Below are positions 34,417 to 42,701 of a stretch of 64,000 nt of DNA, piece by piece (position 1 is the stretch's first letter; the number at the start of each line of letters is the position of its first letter). The notes below the pieces were generated by a model, which saw only the letters and a list, made by a program, of their open reading frames with translations, made no database searches and had not been told where the DNA came from. The stretch is from CALJXB01 sp965225935 (GTDB lineage: Bacteria; Pseudomonadota; Alphaproteobacteria; Kiloniellales; JAKSDN01): NCBI GenBank assembly GCA_965225935.1, contig CBDDCC010000024.1:620001-684000 (forward strand), written 5' to 3'. The translations under genes were made by a program, and so were the position numbers.

Positions 34417-35682
34417 CTATGCCCCCTCCGCCTGGGTCTGCGACGCATCTTGGTCGAGGGCCTTAACGTCCGGTTGCCGCCACAAGGTGGCGATGAAAAT
34501 CAAGGTCAGCACGAAGCTCGCGATGCCGGTGATGAAAGGCAGGTTGACGTTGATCGTCATCATGGCGCCGCCGGCGAGCGCAATCAGTCCTGAGCCGAGG
34601 GTAAAGAGCGCGATGGTGATGCCCATGACCCAGCCCTGCTCGTCCTCGCCGACGCTGGCGGCGAAGAGCGCCAGCAAAGTCGGATAGCCTATGGCGAAGC
34701 CGACGACGATCGGCACGACCAGCACATAGGCGAGCCAGGGGATCCCGTTCACCAGGAAGACCGTTAGGAAGACGGCCATGATCACCACCGCCGCCGTGAC
34801 CGTCGGGATCTTGCGGAACCGCGTGGTCAAGGGTGCCACCAGCAGGCCGCTCGCGGCGGCCATGGTCAGGCCGAAGACCGTCATCAGGATCGAGTTCTGC
34901 AGGGTGTCGAACTTGAAGACCTCGATGGTGTAGTCGTCCATGTAGATGAAGAAGGCGTTGAGGCCGAGCTCGAAAAAGAACCACACGGCCGCGAGCTTGA
35001 TGATCGTCGGCCGCCCGCGGATGCGCCAGAGGTTGAGGAACACCTCGGTCACGCCGAAGTCGATCTTGCGCCGCTCCAGGCGGGCATCGTGGAAATAGAT
35101 CACGACGAGCAGGAACGTAACGAAGACCAGGATCGCCGCGACGATGAAGGGCAGCTCCAGCGTCGCATAGCTGCCCATCACGGCTTTGTCGCTCAAGAGC
35201 CCGGCGATCAGGGGGCCGGCGACCAGGCCCAGCGCCGAGGCGGCGACGACCTTGCCCATGTTGCTGGTGCGTTCCTTGTCGTCCCGGCTGATGTCGATCA
35301 GGGCGGCCTGGGCGATCGGCTGGTTGCCCGCGGTAAAGCCCGAGATGGCCCTCCCCAACAGTAGGAGGATGTAGCTGGAGGTCTCGATGGCGATCACGGT
35401 GAGGATGTAGCCGGCCAAGGCGCCCAGCAGGCAGATCACAATGCCGTTCTTGCGGCCGATGTAGTCGGAGAGCTTCGAGATGTAGGCGGCGCCGAAGAAC
35501 CAGAAGATGTAGAAGGCGCCGAGCAGCAGGCCGTAGAGCAGCTCCCGCGTGCCGTGGCTCGTATCGGACGAGAGGAATTGGCTCGAGGGGTCGATCAGCA
35601 GCGTGTTGATGATGGGGAGAATCAAGCCCTGTCCCATGACGTCGACGAAAACGACCATCATGAGCGAAAGTCGCAGCAGCAT
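34417..35682 (-). CDS. Major facilitator superfamily transporter (tetracycline/multidrug efflux-like)
   Basis: 421 aa with about twelve hydrophobic helices. The loop 2-3 signature appears as SKLSDYIGRKNGIVICLLG and the helix 5 motif as GLVAGPLIAG, both typical of drug:proton antiporters of the TetA/Bcr type. Central hydrophilic loop around HDARLERRKIDFG. The frame extends far upstream, but the ATG at 35682 with GGGGGG ahead begins the first helix (MLLRLSLMMVVFVDVMGQGLILPI). Lies 254 bp after the proline-racemase-family gene in the same direction. Substrate not deducible. Confidence 0.82.
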   Translation of the reverse strand: MLLRLSLMMVVFVDVMGQGLILPIINTLLIDPSSQFLSSDTSHGTRELLYGLLLGAFYIFWFFGAAYISKLSDYIGRKNGIVICLLGALAGYILTVIAIETSSYILLLLGRAISGFTAGNQPIAQAALIDISRDDKERTSNMGKVVAASALGLVAGPLIAGLLSDKAVMGSYATLELPFIVAAILVFVTFLLVVIYFHDARLERRKIDFGVTEVFLNLWRIRGRPTIIKLAAVWFFFELGLNAFFIYMDDYTIEVFKFDTLQNSILMTVFGLTMAAASGLLVAPLTTRFRKIPTVTAAVVIMAVFLTVFLVNGIPWLAYVLVVPIVVGFAIGYPTLLALFAASVGEDEQGWVMGITIALFTLGSGLIALAGGAMMTINVNLPFITGIASFVLTLIFIATLWRQPDVKALDQDASQTQAEGA

Positions 35683-35936
35683 CCGATTACCCCCCGTTCT
35701 GCCGTGCTGGAAGCCGGCAGACTTGTCTGGTCCGCTCCCCGTGCCCGATCTTGGGAGCGATGACAAACATCTGCCCCAGGTGCCGTCCATATGCAAGCCC
35801 GGCCGCCGCCACCGCGGCTGGCGCGGCACGTCAACGGTCCGATCGGCTATCTCTTGTCCCAGGTCGGGGATCAAGCTCGAACCGGCATCGGCGGCCGCGG
35901 GTCTGCGGACGCCGGCCTCTCGGGCACGGTTGGACG

Positions 35937-36971
35937 CTACTGCCCCGAGGGCGGCCAGGTGTCGGCGACCCGGTAGCCTGTCGGCCAAGGGTCGTCCGGG
36001 TCCAGCGTGTGCTGATGGGTGCCGGTGATCCAGGCGCGGCCGGTGATGGCCGGGACGATGGCCGGCCGGTTGCCGACCTCGGTCTCGGCGGCGATGCGGC
36101 ACTCGAAGCGCGAGCCGATGATGGAGAGCCCGACGAAGGGCTCGCCGACGGCCAGCTGTCCCTTGCGGTGGAGCACAGCCAGGCGCGCCGAGCAGCCGGT
36201 GCCCGTCGGCGAGCGGTCGAGCTTGCCCGGCTTGATGACCACCGTGTTGCGGCCCGTGAGCACGCCCGTCTCCCGCTCGGGCGCCGCCACCACCTGGCAG
36301 AAGGAGATGTGGTTCCACTCGCTGTTCTCGGGGTGGCGGAAGCCGAGCTGCTCGTTGGCGGCGTCGGTGATCCGCACGCCGAGGGCCACGATCTCCCGGG
36401 CCTCGTCGGGCGTCAGCGCGAAGCCCAGATCGGCCGCGTCGACGATGACGAAGCTGTCGCCGCCGTAGGCCGTGTCGACCCGCAGTGTGCCGAGGCCGGC
36501 CACCTCCAGGGAGGCGTCCAGCCGGTCGGCGAAGGAGGGCACGTTGCGCACGGTCACCGCCTCGACCGAGCCGCCGCGGCAGCGGGCCGTCACCTCGATC
36601 AGGCCGCCCGGCGCCTCGAGCGTCAGCCGGGTCTCCGGCTCCTCCATGGGCAGGATGCCGGTCTCCAGCAGCACCGTCGCGACGCAGAGGCTGTTCGAGC
36701 CCGACATGGGCGGCGTGAACTCGGGCTCCATGATGACGAAGCCCATCTGGGCGCGCGGGTCCTTGGGCGGTACCAGCAGGTTCACGTGCCGGAAGACGCC
36801 GCCGCGCGGCTCGTTCAGCAGGAAGCGCCGCAAGGTGTCGTCCTCGGCGATCCAGCGGGACTGCTCCCAGAGGGTCTCGCCGGGCGGCGGCGCCACGCCG
36901 CCGACGACCACGTCTCCCACCTCGCCCTCGGCGTGGCAGCTGACCACATGGATGACCGATGACGTTCTCAC
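35937..36971 (-). CDS. Proline racemase-superfamily enzyme, Ser/Cys active-site type
   Basis: 344 aa. The superfamily's two catalytic positions are visible. The first motif, normally MCGHGT, is MSGSNSL, with Ser in place of the first catalytic Cys. The second is SPTGTGCSAR, with the second Cys kept. Cys/Cys members are proline racemases or 4-hydroxyproline 2-epimerases, and Cys/Thr members are trans-3-hydroxyproline dehydratases. Ser/Cys members form a separate, less studied group with epimerase-like activity. Start set at the GTG at 36971 because GGGAGG lies 7 nt upstream; the frame is open to a TTG at 37031. Acts in the cytoplasm on a proline derivative by inference. Confidence 0.82.
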   Translation of the reverse strand: MRTSSVIHVVSCHAEGEVGDVVVGGVAPPPGETLWEQSRWIAEDDTLRRFLLNEPRGGVFRHVNLLVPPKDPRAQMGFVIMEPEFTPPMSGSNSLCVATVLLETGILPMEEPETRLTLEAPGGLIEVTARCRGGSVEAVTVRNVPSFADRLDASLEVAGLGTLRVDTAYGGDSFVIVDAADLGFALTPDEAREIVALGVRITDAANEQLGFRHPENSEWNHISFCQVVAAPERETGVLTGRNTVVIKPGKLDRSPTGTGCSARLAVLHRKGQLAVGEPFVGLSIIGSRFECRIAAETEVGNRPAIVPAITGRAWITGTHQHTLDPDDPWPTGYRVADTWPPSGQ

Positions 36972-37430
36972 CCCCCTGTCCTCCCGACCTTGGCTGCGAC
37001 TATCGCCGCCGAGGCCGGGAGCATAGGCCAATCGCCGGCGTTGTTCGAGACCGGAGCGGGGATGGACTGTCGGTGACGTTTGCGCGAGGGGCAGGCCGCG
37101 ATAGCGGCGGTAGGAGCGAGAGGCGGCGGCCCCGTCGGCAAATCTGCGGGCGGCGGCGGTCTCCGAGACCGGCAGGTCGCTCCAGCGCAGCGGATGGTGG
37201 GCCCGGTCGAAGTGCAGGCCCGCAGGTAGCCGCCTTTTCCACAGGTTTTTGCCGGAGGCCGGAGGCCTGGAACGGCTGGAGCGGTTCCGGCGTGCCGGGC
37301 CTCCGCAGGCTAAGATTCTGATCGTACACGCTTTTTTTGCCCGGTCGGGTTTCCGCTTGCCGGTGCGGTGCGGTCGGCCGGCGATTCCAAGTTCGTTGCG
37401 ACTCCGGCCGCATACCTATAGTCCCACCCG
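36972..37430. other. Divergent intergenic region with a long imperfect hairpin
   Basis: 459 bp between the racemase-family gene (minus) and Ppx/GppA (plus); must hold both promoters. At 37261-37304 GGAGGCC...GGAAC pairs with GTTCC...GGCCTCC to form a long imperfect hairpin, probably in the 5' leader of the Ppx/GppA transcript. No gene recognised. Confidence 0.5.
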
Positions 37431-38978
37431 ATGAATTCGTTTCGAACTGCGCAGGAACCGAAGGGCGAGCCCGGCCTTTCGGCTGCCTTCGGACCTGGTC
37501 GGCGCAGCTTGACCGAGCGGGTGGCGGTCATCGATGTCGGCTCCAACACGGTCCGCCTGGTGGTCTTCGAGGCGGGCAGCTGCCAGCCTGCGGCGCTCTA
37601 CAACGAGAAGGTCCACTGCGGTCTCGGCCGCGACCTGCAGACGACCGGAGAGCTCCACCCCGAGGGCGTCCAGAAGGCGGTCGCCAGCCTGGAACGCTTT
37701 TTCGCGCTATCCGAGGCCATGGGGGTCGACCGTCTCGAGCTGCTGGCGACGGCGGCGGTGCGCGAGGCGAGCGACGGCCCGGACTTCGCGGCCTCCCTGG
37801 AGCATATGTTCGGGCGGCCGGTCAGGATCCTGAGCGGCGAGGAGGAGGCCCGGCTGTCGGCCCTCGGCGTGCTTTGGGGCGCCCCCAGCGCCAAGGGCAT
37901 CGTGGGCGACCTGGGCGGCGGCAGTCTCGAGCTGATCTCCTTGAAGAAGGGCCGGATAGCCCAGCAGTCGACCCTGCCCCTCGGGCCCCTGCGCCTGCTC
38001 GCCGCCTTGGGCAACGACGCCAAGGCCGCGCGCGGCCTGATCGACGAGGAACTGGGCCGGTTGAAGTGGCTCAAGCTGGACGGCGCCGGCGATTTCTACG
38101 CCGTGGGCGGCACCTGGCGGGCGCTCGCGAAGGTCCACATGGCCTCGGGCGGCTACCCCTTGCGGGTCATCCACGGCTATAGCCAGCCCCGCCGCGACAT
38201 CAAGAGCCTGGCCAGCGTCATGGCCCAGCAGACCGGCCGCTCCATGGCCGGCCTCGCCAGCCTGAACGCCGCCCGGCGGGAGACCCTGCCGCTGGCGAGC
38301 CTGGTCATGGCGCGGGTGCTGTCGGCCGTCCGGCCCAAGAACGTCACCTTCTCCAGCTTCGGCCTGCGCGAGGGCTGGCTGCTCGAGCAGCAGCCCGAGA
38401 TCCTCCTGAACAAGGATCCCCTGATCGGCATGGCGGAGGACTGCGCCCAGCGCAGCGGCCGCTTCGTCGATCGCGGCAACGCGCTCTTCGAATGGCACCG
38501 GCCGCTGTTTCCCAAGCTGGCCCGCAAGCGGGCGCGGCTGCACCGGGCGGTCTGCCACTTCATCGACCTGGCCTGGCGCGAGCACCCGGAGTACCGGGCG
38601 AACTATGCCCTGGAGCGGATTCTCCAATGGCCGGGCCTAGCGGCCGACCACAAGGAACGGGCCTTCATCGCCTACGGCCTCTTCTCCCGCTACGGCGGTT
38701 CCGGCGTGCCCCCCGTGGTGAAGACCCTTTTGAGCAACGAGGAGCAGTTTCAGGCCCAGGTCCTCGGCTTCGCCCTGCGGCTGGGCCATACCCTCTCGGT
38801 CGGCGGGACGACCGCCCTGAGCGGCGCCAAGCTGGCCATGAAGGGCGGTCGGCTGGAGCTTCGCCAGTCCGCCGGCCATTCGCTCGGCTCGGGCGAGGTC
38901 ATCGAGCGCCGCTTCGCGCAACTGCAGAAGCTGATCTCGGAAAATGGCAGCGGTTTCTCGCTCGGCGACAAGTCCTAG
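37431..38978 (+). CDS. Ppx/GppA-family exopolyphosphatase / guanosine pentaphosphatase
   Basis: 515 aa. The actin-like phosphatase fold shows AVIDVGSNTVRLVVFE (phosphate 1 loop, about residue 32-47), ATAAVREASDGPDF, GEEEARLSALGVLWG, and GDLGGGSLELISL (phosphate 2 loop, about 163-175). The C-terminal 200 residues form the helical HD-like domain of long Ppx proteins, ending KLISENGSGFSLG. Hydrolyses inorganic polyphosphate and/or pppGpp, linking phosphate stores to the stringent response. The ATG at 37431 is the first of the frame and leaves a 25-residue leader; a shorter start is possible. Followed after 42 bp by the isoaspartyl methyltransferase gene. Confidence 0.9.
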   Translation: MNSFRTAQEPKGEPGLSAAFGPGRRSLTERVAVIDVGSNTVRLVVFEAGSCQPAALYNEKVHCGLGRDLQTTGELHPEGVQKAVASLERFFALSEAMGVDRLELLATAAVREASDGPDFAASLEHMFGRPVRILSGEEEARLSALGVLWGAPSAKGIVGDLGGGSLELISLKKGRIAQQSTLPLGPLRLLAALGNDAKAARGLIDEELGRLKWLKLDGAGDFYAVGGTWRALAKVHMASGGYPLRVIHGYSQPRRDIKSLASVMAQQTGRSMAGLASLNAARRETLPLASLVMARVLSAVRPKNVTFSSFGLREGWLLEQQPEILLNKDPLIGMAEDCAQRSGRFVDRGNALFEWHRPLFPKLARKRARLHRAVCHFIDLAWREHPEYRANYALERILQWPGLAADHKERAFIAYGLFSRYGGSGVPPVVKTLLSNEEQFQAQVLGFALRLGHTLSVGGTTALSGAKLAMKGGRLELRQSAGHSLGSGEVIERRFAQLQKLISENGSGFSLGDKS

Positions 38979-39020
38979 CGGACGGGATCGGTGCGCCGTC
39001 CGAGGGCTCGAAGGTCCGGC

Positions 39021-39920
39021 ATGACGGTCGAGGCCGTGGACAAGGATCGCCTCGCTGCCGCCCGCCGCGCCTTCGCCGAGGAGCTGCGGGCGGTCGCGCC
39101 GGTGCGGAACAACGAGCGGGTGGTCGAGGCCTTCGCGACCGTGCCGCGCGAGCGCTTCCTGGGCCCGGGCCCCTGGAAGATCCTGCCCGGCACCAGGCCG
39201 AGCCAGTCCTATACCACGCCGGATGCCGATCCCGCCCGCATCTACCACGACGTCCTTGTGCCGCTCGACGATGCGCGTGGCGTCAACAACGGTCAGCCGA
39301 GCCTCTGGGCCTACATGTTCGATCAGCTCGGCGCCGAGCCCGGCGAGCGGGTGCTGCAGGTGGGCGCGGGCACGGGCTACTACACGGCGATCCTGGCCGA
39401 GCTGGTCGGCCGGCAGGGCCGTGTCACGGCGGTGGAGTACGACGCCGAGCTGGCGGCGCGGGCGGCCGGGAACCTTGAACCCTGGCCCCAGGTGTCGCTG
39501 ATAGAGGGGGACGGGGCGACGGCCGATGCGGGCGAGGTCGACGTGGTCGTCGCCTTTGCCGGCATGACCCATCCGGCGCCGCTCTGGCTGGACCGCCTGA
39601 GCGAGGGTGGCCGGCTCATGATCGGGCTCACCGGCCCGGACAAGTGGGGCTTCATGCTGCTCGCGACCCGGGCGGGCGAGGCCTTCCACGCCCGCTCGCT
39701 GGGCCCTTGCGGCATCATCCCTTTCGTCGGTCGCGATGCGGACGCGGCCGAACGCTTCGGCAAGGCGCTCGCGAGGCTCAAGGGCGAGGAGGTCCCGGTC
39801 GCCGCCCTCCACCGCGGCGCGCCGCCGCAGGCCAGGCGGCGGGAGGTCTGGCACCGGGGTCCCGGCTTCTGGCTCTCGCGCCGGCCCTTGAGCGGCGAAC
39901 AGTCCTCTTCGGCTCCTTAG
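39021..39920 (+). CDS. pcm: Protein-L-isoaspartate O-methyltransferase
   Basis: 299 aa class I SAM-dependent methyltransferase that starts repair of isoaspartyl residues in aged proteins. Residues: ERFLGPGPWKI near the N-terminus, the SAM-binding loop VLQVGAGTGYYTAILAELVG (about 110-129), acidic loop VEYDAEL, and LIEGDGA. The core matches PCMT. The extra C-terminal 70 residues make it longer than E. coli Pcm (208 aa), as in several alphaproteobacterial PCMT-like proteins. ATG at 39021 preferred over a start ten codons earlier. Probably co-transcribed with Ppx/GppA. Confidence 0.8.
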   Translation: MTVEAVDKDRLAAARRAFAEELRAVAPVRNNERVVEAFATVPRERFLGPGPWKILPGTRPSQSYTTPDADPARIYHDVLVPLDDARGVNNGQPSLWAYMFDQLGAEPGERVLQVGAGTGYYTAILAELVGRQGRVTAVEYDAELAARAAGNLEPWPQVSLIEGDGATADAGEVDVVVAFAGMTHPAPLWLDRLSEGGRLMIGLTGPDKWGFMLLATRAGEAFHARSLGPCGIIPFVGRDADAAERFGKALARLKGEEVPVAALHRGAPPQARRREVWHRGPGFWLSRRPLSGEQSSSAP

Positions 39921-39981
39921 CGGATAGGTGGGAAAGAGCGTTCCCGGCGCGACGGGGCCGGCCCTTCCGGCGCCGGGCGGC

Positions 39982-40263
39982 TCAGTTGGACTCCGCCTGC
40001 TTTGCCGCGGGGCCGCTGTAGTCGATGCAGCCCTTGGCCAGGGCGAAGCAGGCCAGGCGGATCGCCTTCGGGATCTCGACGGGTTGGCCGTCGCGCTCGC
40101 CCTTCTCGTAGTACTGCACGACCCGGCGCTTGAGACCGAGGGCCTCGGCCGCCTCCTTCTGGGAGAGGTGGAGCGACTTCCGCCAGCGCTTGAAATCCGA
40201 GGGTTTCATCACGCGATCGTCCGCATCTCCTTGATGGTGCTTGCCTTTTCTTGGTTTGGCCAT
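39982..40263 (-). CDS. Small XRE-type helix-turn-helix protein
   Basis: 93 aa. Basic N-terminus (MAKPRKGKHH) then a helix-turn-helix of the Cro/C1 type (FKRWRKSLHLSQKEAAEALGLKRRVVQYYEKGE, residues 24-56), ending in a short tail with two cysteines. Likely a DNA-binding repressor. It is divergent from the histone-H1-like gene, and the 194-bp gap between them contains an inverted repeat close to its own start and three evenly spaced dyads. Those are good candidates for its binding sites. No toxin partner is seen. Confidence 0.82.
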   Translation of the reverse strand: MAKPRKGKHHQGDADDRVMKPSDFKRWRKSLHLSQKEAAEALGLKRRVVQYYEKGERDGQPVEIPKAIRLACFALAKGCIDYSGPAAKQAESN

Positions 40264-40294
40264 GCCCGAGACTAGCTAGCGACCGCTGGACGAG

Positions 40295-40321
40295 GTCCCG
40301 AATGTGACAGACTTTCGGGAC
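40295..40321. promoter_or_regulatory. Inverted repeat upstream of the XRE gene
   Basis: GTCCCGA and TCGGGAC, perfect 7-bp arms with a 13-nt spacer, 32 bp before the XRE start codon on the minus strand. Candidate operator or leader hairpin of the XRE gene. Distinct in sequence from the three GCGCAC dyads next to it. Confidence 0.6.
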
Positions 40322-40337
40322 ACGGCCAAGAAAAAAA

Positions 40338-40415
40338 GCGCACAGCGTGCACTTTTATACCTTGAATTTGCGCACGAGATGCGCATATCCTCTCATAGAG
40401 GCGCACGGGGTGCGC
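40338..40415. promoter_or_regulatory. Three evenly spaced 15-bp dyads (GCGCAC-N3-RTGCRC)
   Basis: GCGCAC-AGC-GTGCAC at 40338, GCGCAC-GAG-ATGCGC at 40370 and GCGCAC-GGG-GTGCGC at 40401. Start-to-start distances are 32 and 31 bp, three turns of B-DNA, so all three face the same side of the helix. An AT-rich stretch (TTTTATACCTTGAATT) between the first two could hold promoter elements. The array lies in the XRE/H1-like divergent gap and suggests cooperative binding by a dimeric regulator, perhaps the adjacent XRE protein. Confidence 0.75.
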
Positions 40416-40457
40416 ACGAATTGGCGGCGACGACTGGGCCGCAGAAGGAGTCGATGG

Positions 40458-40890
40458 ATGGCCAAGAAAGGCAAGAAGGACAAGAAGGCCGGGGGGCAGC
40501 CGGATCGACAAGACCGCCGGCAAGAAGGCGGTCGCCAAGCTGACCAAGATGGTCGACCACCTGTTCGAGAAGGTGGTGGCGCTGGAGAAGGAGCTGGCGT
40601 CCCACCGTCCGGGCGCCAGGAAGGCCGCGGTCAGAAAGACCGGCACCAGGAAGGCCGGCACCAGGAAGGCCGCCACAAGGTCCAAGACGACCAAGAAGAT
40701 CCCGGTGCGCAGCAAGACCAAGGCGCCGGCACGGGCCAAGACGGCGACCAGGAAGCCGGCGGCCTCCAGAGCCAAGACCAAGACCTCGTCCGGACGGACG
40801 GCCAAGCCGCGGGCCAAGGCGGCGGCGTCCGTCAGGCCCCCAACGATCAGCGCTGGCGGGACTTCCACGGAGGGCGGCGGAGCGTCGTGA
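40458..40890 (+). pseudogene. Histone H1-like Lys/Ala-rich protein, reading frame broken at a G6 run
   Basis: The ATG at 40458 has a very good ribosome site (AGAAGGAG) and begins MAKKGKKDKKAGG. That frame then leaves coding sense. The next frame reads IDKTAGKKAVAKLTKMVDHLFEKVVALEKEL and a long Lys/Arg/Ala/Thr-rich tail to the stop at 40888-40890. The switch lies at a run of six G (about 40491-40496). Removing one G would give one continuous protein of 143 aa with an H1-like tail, as in bacterial nucleoid or phasin-associated proteins. So this is a sequencing indel, a phase-variable or frameshifted gene, or a recent pseudogene. An internal ATG at 40549 has no ribosome site. A three-dyad operator lies upstream. 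Confidence 0.75.
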
Positions 40891-41023
40891 TCGCGGCTCG
40901 AACGGAGCCGAGGCGGAGATCCGGCCCGCGCGGGGCGAGAGCCCGAAGAGACCGGGAGCAGGACTGGGGCGGTATGGGGACGACCCCGAACACGTCGAGT
41001 TCGAAACACCTGGAGGGCTGGTT

Positions 41024-41236
41024 ATGGATATCTTGATGGTCTACTGGAATTCGGTTTGGGCGAACAGCCGCCGCGACAGGAGCAGCCTGCTCGCGGACCA
41101 CAGCAGCGCCGAGCTGCAGGCCTACGAGCGTCGGCTGCGGGCGTCAAAGAGGCGCCCGGGCGGAGCGGAGATCGTGTCCCTGGCGGACAGGGCCCGCCTC
41201 ACCGACCGCCCCGGGGCGGCGACCCGCGCAGATTGA
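41024..41236 (+). CDS. Small hypothetical protein
   Basis: 70 aa. Aromatic N-terminus (MDILMVYWNSVWAN) followed by a charged Arg/Ala-rich segment with probable helix (SSAELQAYERRLRAS). The ATG at 41024 has GGAGGG at good spacing, which is the main support for a real gene. Not recognised as a family. Follows the H1-like gene by 133 bp in the same direction. A hairpin without T-run (CGAGCCC/GGGCTCG, 41249-41270) lies just beyond the stop. Confidence 0.5.
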   Translation: MDILMVYWNSVWANSRRDRSSLLADHSSAELQAYERRLRASKRRPGGAEIVSLADRARLTDRPGAATRAD

Positions 41237-41401
41237 CCTCGCGCCCGTCGAGCCCCTGTGCTAGGGCTCGCGGTTAGAAGGGCGACCTCGGACATTTCAG
41301 GTCACCGGGCCCGTCCCGATACCTGATCCGGCGCCCCATCGTCCAAGAGGAGCGGTGGGGCGCCGGCTGTATCTGGGACCGAAGCCCCGACACCCGAGTG
41401 G

Positions 41402-41788
41402 ATGCCGATGAGCTCGTCCAGCAGTCTCTTCAATTGCGCGCGCTGTCCGGCCTATTGCTGCTCCTATCCCGTGATCGAGCTGACGAAGAAGGACCTGCGC
41501 CGGCTGGCGAAGCACTTCGGCCTGAGCCTCGAGGCCGCGACGAAGAAATTCACAAAGCGGGGCTCCGGCGGCAAGAAGCGCATCATGCGCCACCGGGACG
41601 ACGAGCACTTCGGGACCGTCTGCCGCTTCCTGGACCGTGAGACGAGGCGCTGCACCGTCTACGAGGCACGGCCCCGGATCTGCCAGGACTTCCCCGGCAC
41701 CCGGCGCTGCGGCTATTACGACTTCCTGACCTTCGAGCGGCGCCTGCTGCGCGACCCCGAGCACATCGCAACGACCTGGAACGACTGA
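41402..41788 (+). CDS. YkgJ-family cysteine cluster protein
   Basis: 128 aa. The metal-chelating cysteine pattern is clear: CARCPAYCC at the N-terminus (residues 12-20), then CRFLDRETRRCTVYEARPRICQDFP with three more cysteines, and CGYY. This is the YkgJ (zinc or iron-sulfur binding) domain, here with a Lys/Arg-rich insertion. Function in the family is poorly known; some members affect RNA or metal handling. Soluble, no signal. Monocistronic by spacing. Confidence 0.85.
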   Translation: MPMSSSSSLFNCARCPAYCCSYPVIELTKKDLRRLAKHFGLSLEAATKKFTKRGSGGKKRIMRHRDDEHFGTVCRFLDRETRRCTVYEARPRICQDFPGTRRCGYYDFLTFERRLLRDPEHIATTWND

Positions 41789-41963
41789 GCCGCGCCTACG
41801 CGGAGGCGCCGGCATCGCCAGGGAACCCGCACGTCTCGTGCCTTCCGTTCCAAGACTTGGCGCTGCGAAGACTTGCCCCAAGTCTTCCCTCGGCGTACGA
41901 CTACGCTCTTCGCAGTTGATAACCAAGCAATCATTGAATAAAAGAGCCTCTAGACGGCCACTC

Positions 41964-42007
41964 TACTGTAATAGAATTGCAATAATACTGTAATAAAACT
42001 GTAACAC
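41964..42007 (+). repeat. Four tandem 11-bp iterons (PHO-box-like)
   Basis: TACTGTAATAG, AATTGCAATAA, TACTGTAATAA, AACTGTAACAC, each exactly 11 bp, in an AT-rich island ending 15 bp before the GTG of the small gene at 42023. The 7+4 structure (CTGTAAT plus AT-rich 4) and 11-bp period match the architecture of PhoB/OmpR-type response-regulator sites (CTGTCAT in the PHO box), with A for C at one position. Four units would bind two regulator dimers on one DNA face. Confidence 0.75.
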
Positions 42008-42022
42008 AGTGGGAGACAGTCC

Positions 42023-42244
42023 GTGGAGCAAAGGAACGAAGAGGCGAAGGAACACGGTGTTCCAGGAGAGGACATCCTGGTGTTTGCCCGCGGCCTCGTG
42101 GGCAGCTACGGCGAAACCGCCTATTACTATGCAGTCGGCATGGCGGAAGCGCTCGCCGATGTCGGCGACCGTTCGGGGGAAGCGGTCTGGTCGGACGTAG
42201 CCTTGAGAATCAGGACGCTGGGCCTCAACGATCAGGCGTCCTGA
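42023..42244 (+). CDS. Small acidic helical protein, paralog of the gene at 53741
   Basis: 73 aa from a GTG start with GGGAG upstream. Core ARGLVGSYGETAYYYAVGMA then EALADVGDRSGEAVWSDVALRI. The pattern YG-x2-A-x3-A, then A-x-L-x2-G-D, then W-x2-I recurs in the 82-aa protein at 53741-53989. It recalls a family of small alphaproteobacterial proteins of unknown function. Two helices are predicted. Its promoter region carries four 11-bp iterons, so expression is probably controlled by a response regulator. Confidence 0.7.
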   Translation: MEQRNEEAKEHGVPGEDILVFARGLVGSYGETAYYYAVGMAEALADVGDRSGEAVWSDVALRIRTLGLNDQAS

Positions 42245-42545
42245 CGGCGGTCCGGCCTAAGGAAAGAGCGGGGGGCCAAAAGCCCAGGTAGAGCACGACG
42301 AGCCACCATGGCGGGCAGGCCATGGCGGCAAGAGGCGAGTGCGCCCGCCGGCAGGCGAGGCCTCGAGTTTAGGCTGCAATCGAGGAGTCCGTTTCCGGGC
42401 CCCAGTCGGGCGCTGCGGCAAGCCCCCCGGCCGCTGCGCGCGATGGCCGCGTCAGGACATCGAACGATGGCATGGGCCAGGCGCCTTCTCCGGCAATCCG
42501 GATTGCGGCGGCGACCCGCTCACCTACCGGCCCGGGCTTCCGGCC
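42245..42545. other. Intergenic region, 301 bp, nothing recognised
   Basis: Between the small acidic protein gene and the small membrane protein gene, which converge. GC-rich, no hairpin with a T-run, no credible gene. Confidence 0.4.
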
Positions 42546-42701
42546 TCATTCATGCGGGTTGAGGCGATGGTCGAGCCGACCGTCGTCGTTGCTTGCGCGC
42601 GCGTTGAGGTGGCGGCGAACGGTCTGCACGCCGACCCAGAGGGTCAGCCCAACGATGATGACCACTCCGACGACCAGCAGACTCGTTCCCAGCCACGTCA
42701 T
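42546..42701 (-). CDS. Small single-pass membrane protein
   Basis: 51 aa: MTWLGTSLLVVGVVIIVGLTLW forms one transmembrane helix, followed by a basic juxtamembrane segment (RRHLNARAS) and an acidic/Arg tail. The ATG at 42701 has AAGGG about 10 nt upstream. The frame is open far upstream but the extension is compositional noise. No family recognised. Orientation would be N-out/C-in by the positive-inside rule. Confidence 0.5.
   Translation of the reverse strand: MTWLGTSLLVVGVVIIVGLTLWVGVQTVRRHLNARASNDDGRLDHRLNPHE

Noticed and set aside
41249..41270. CGAGCCC/GGGCTCG hairpin after the small gene at 41024
   Set aside because: No T-run follows, so it was not called as a terminator.
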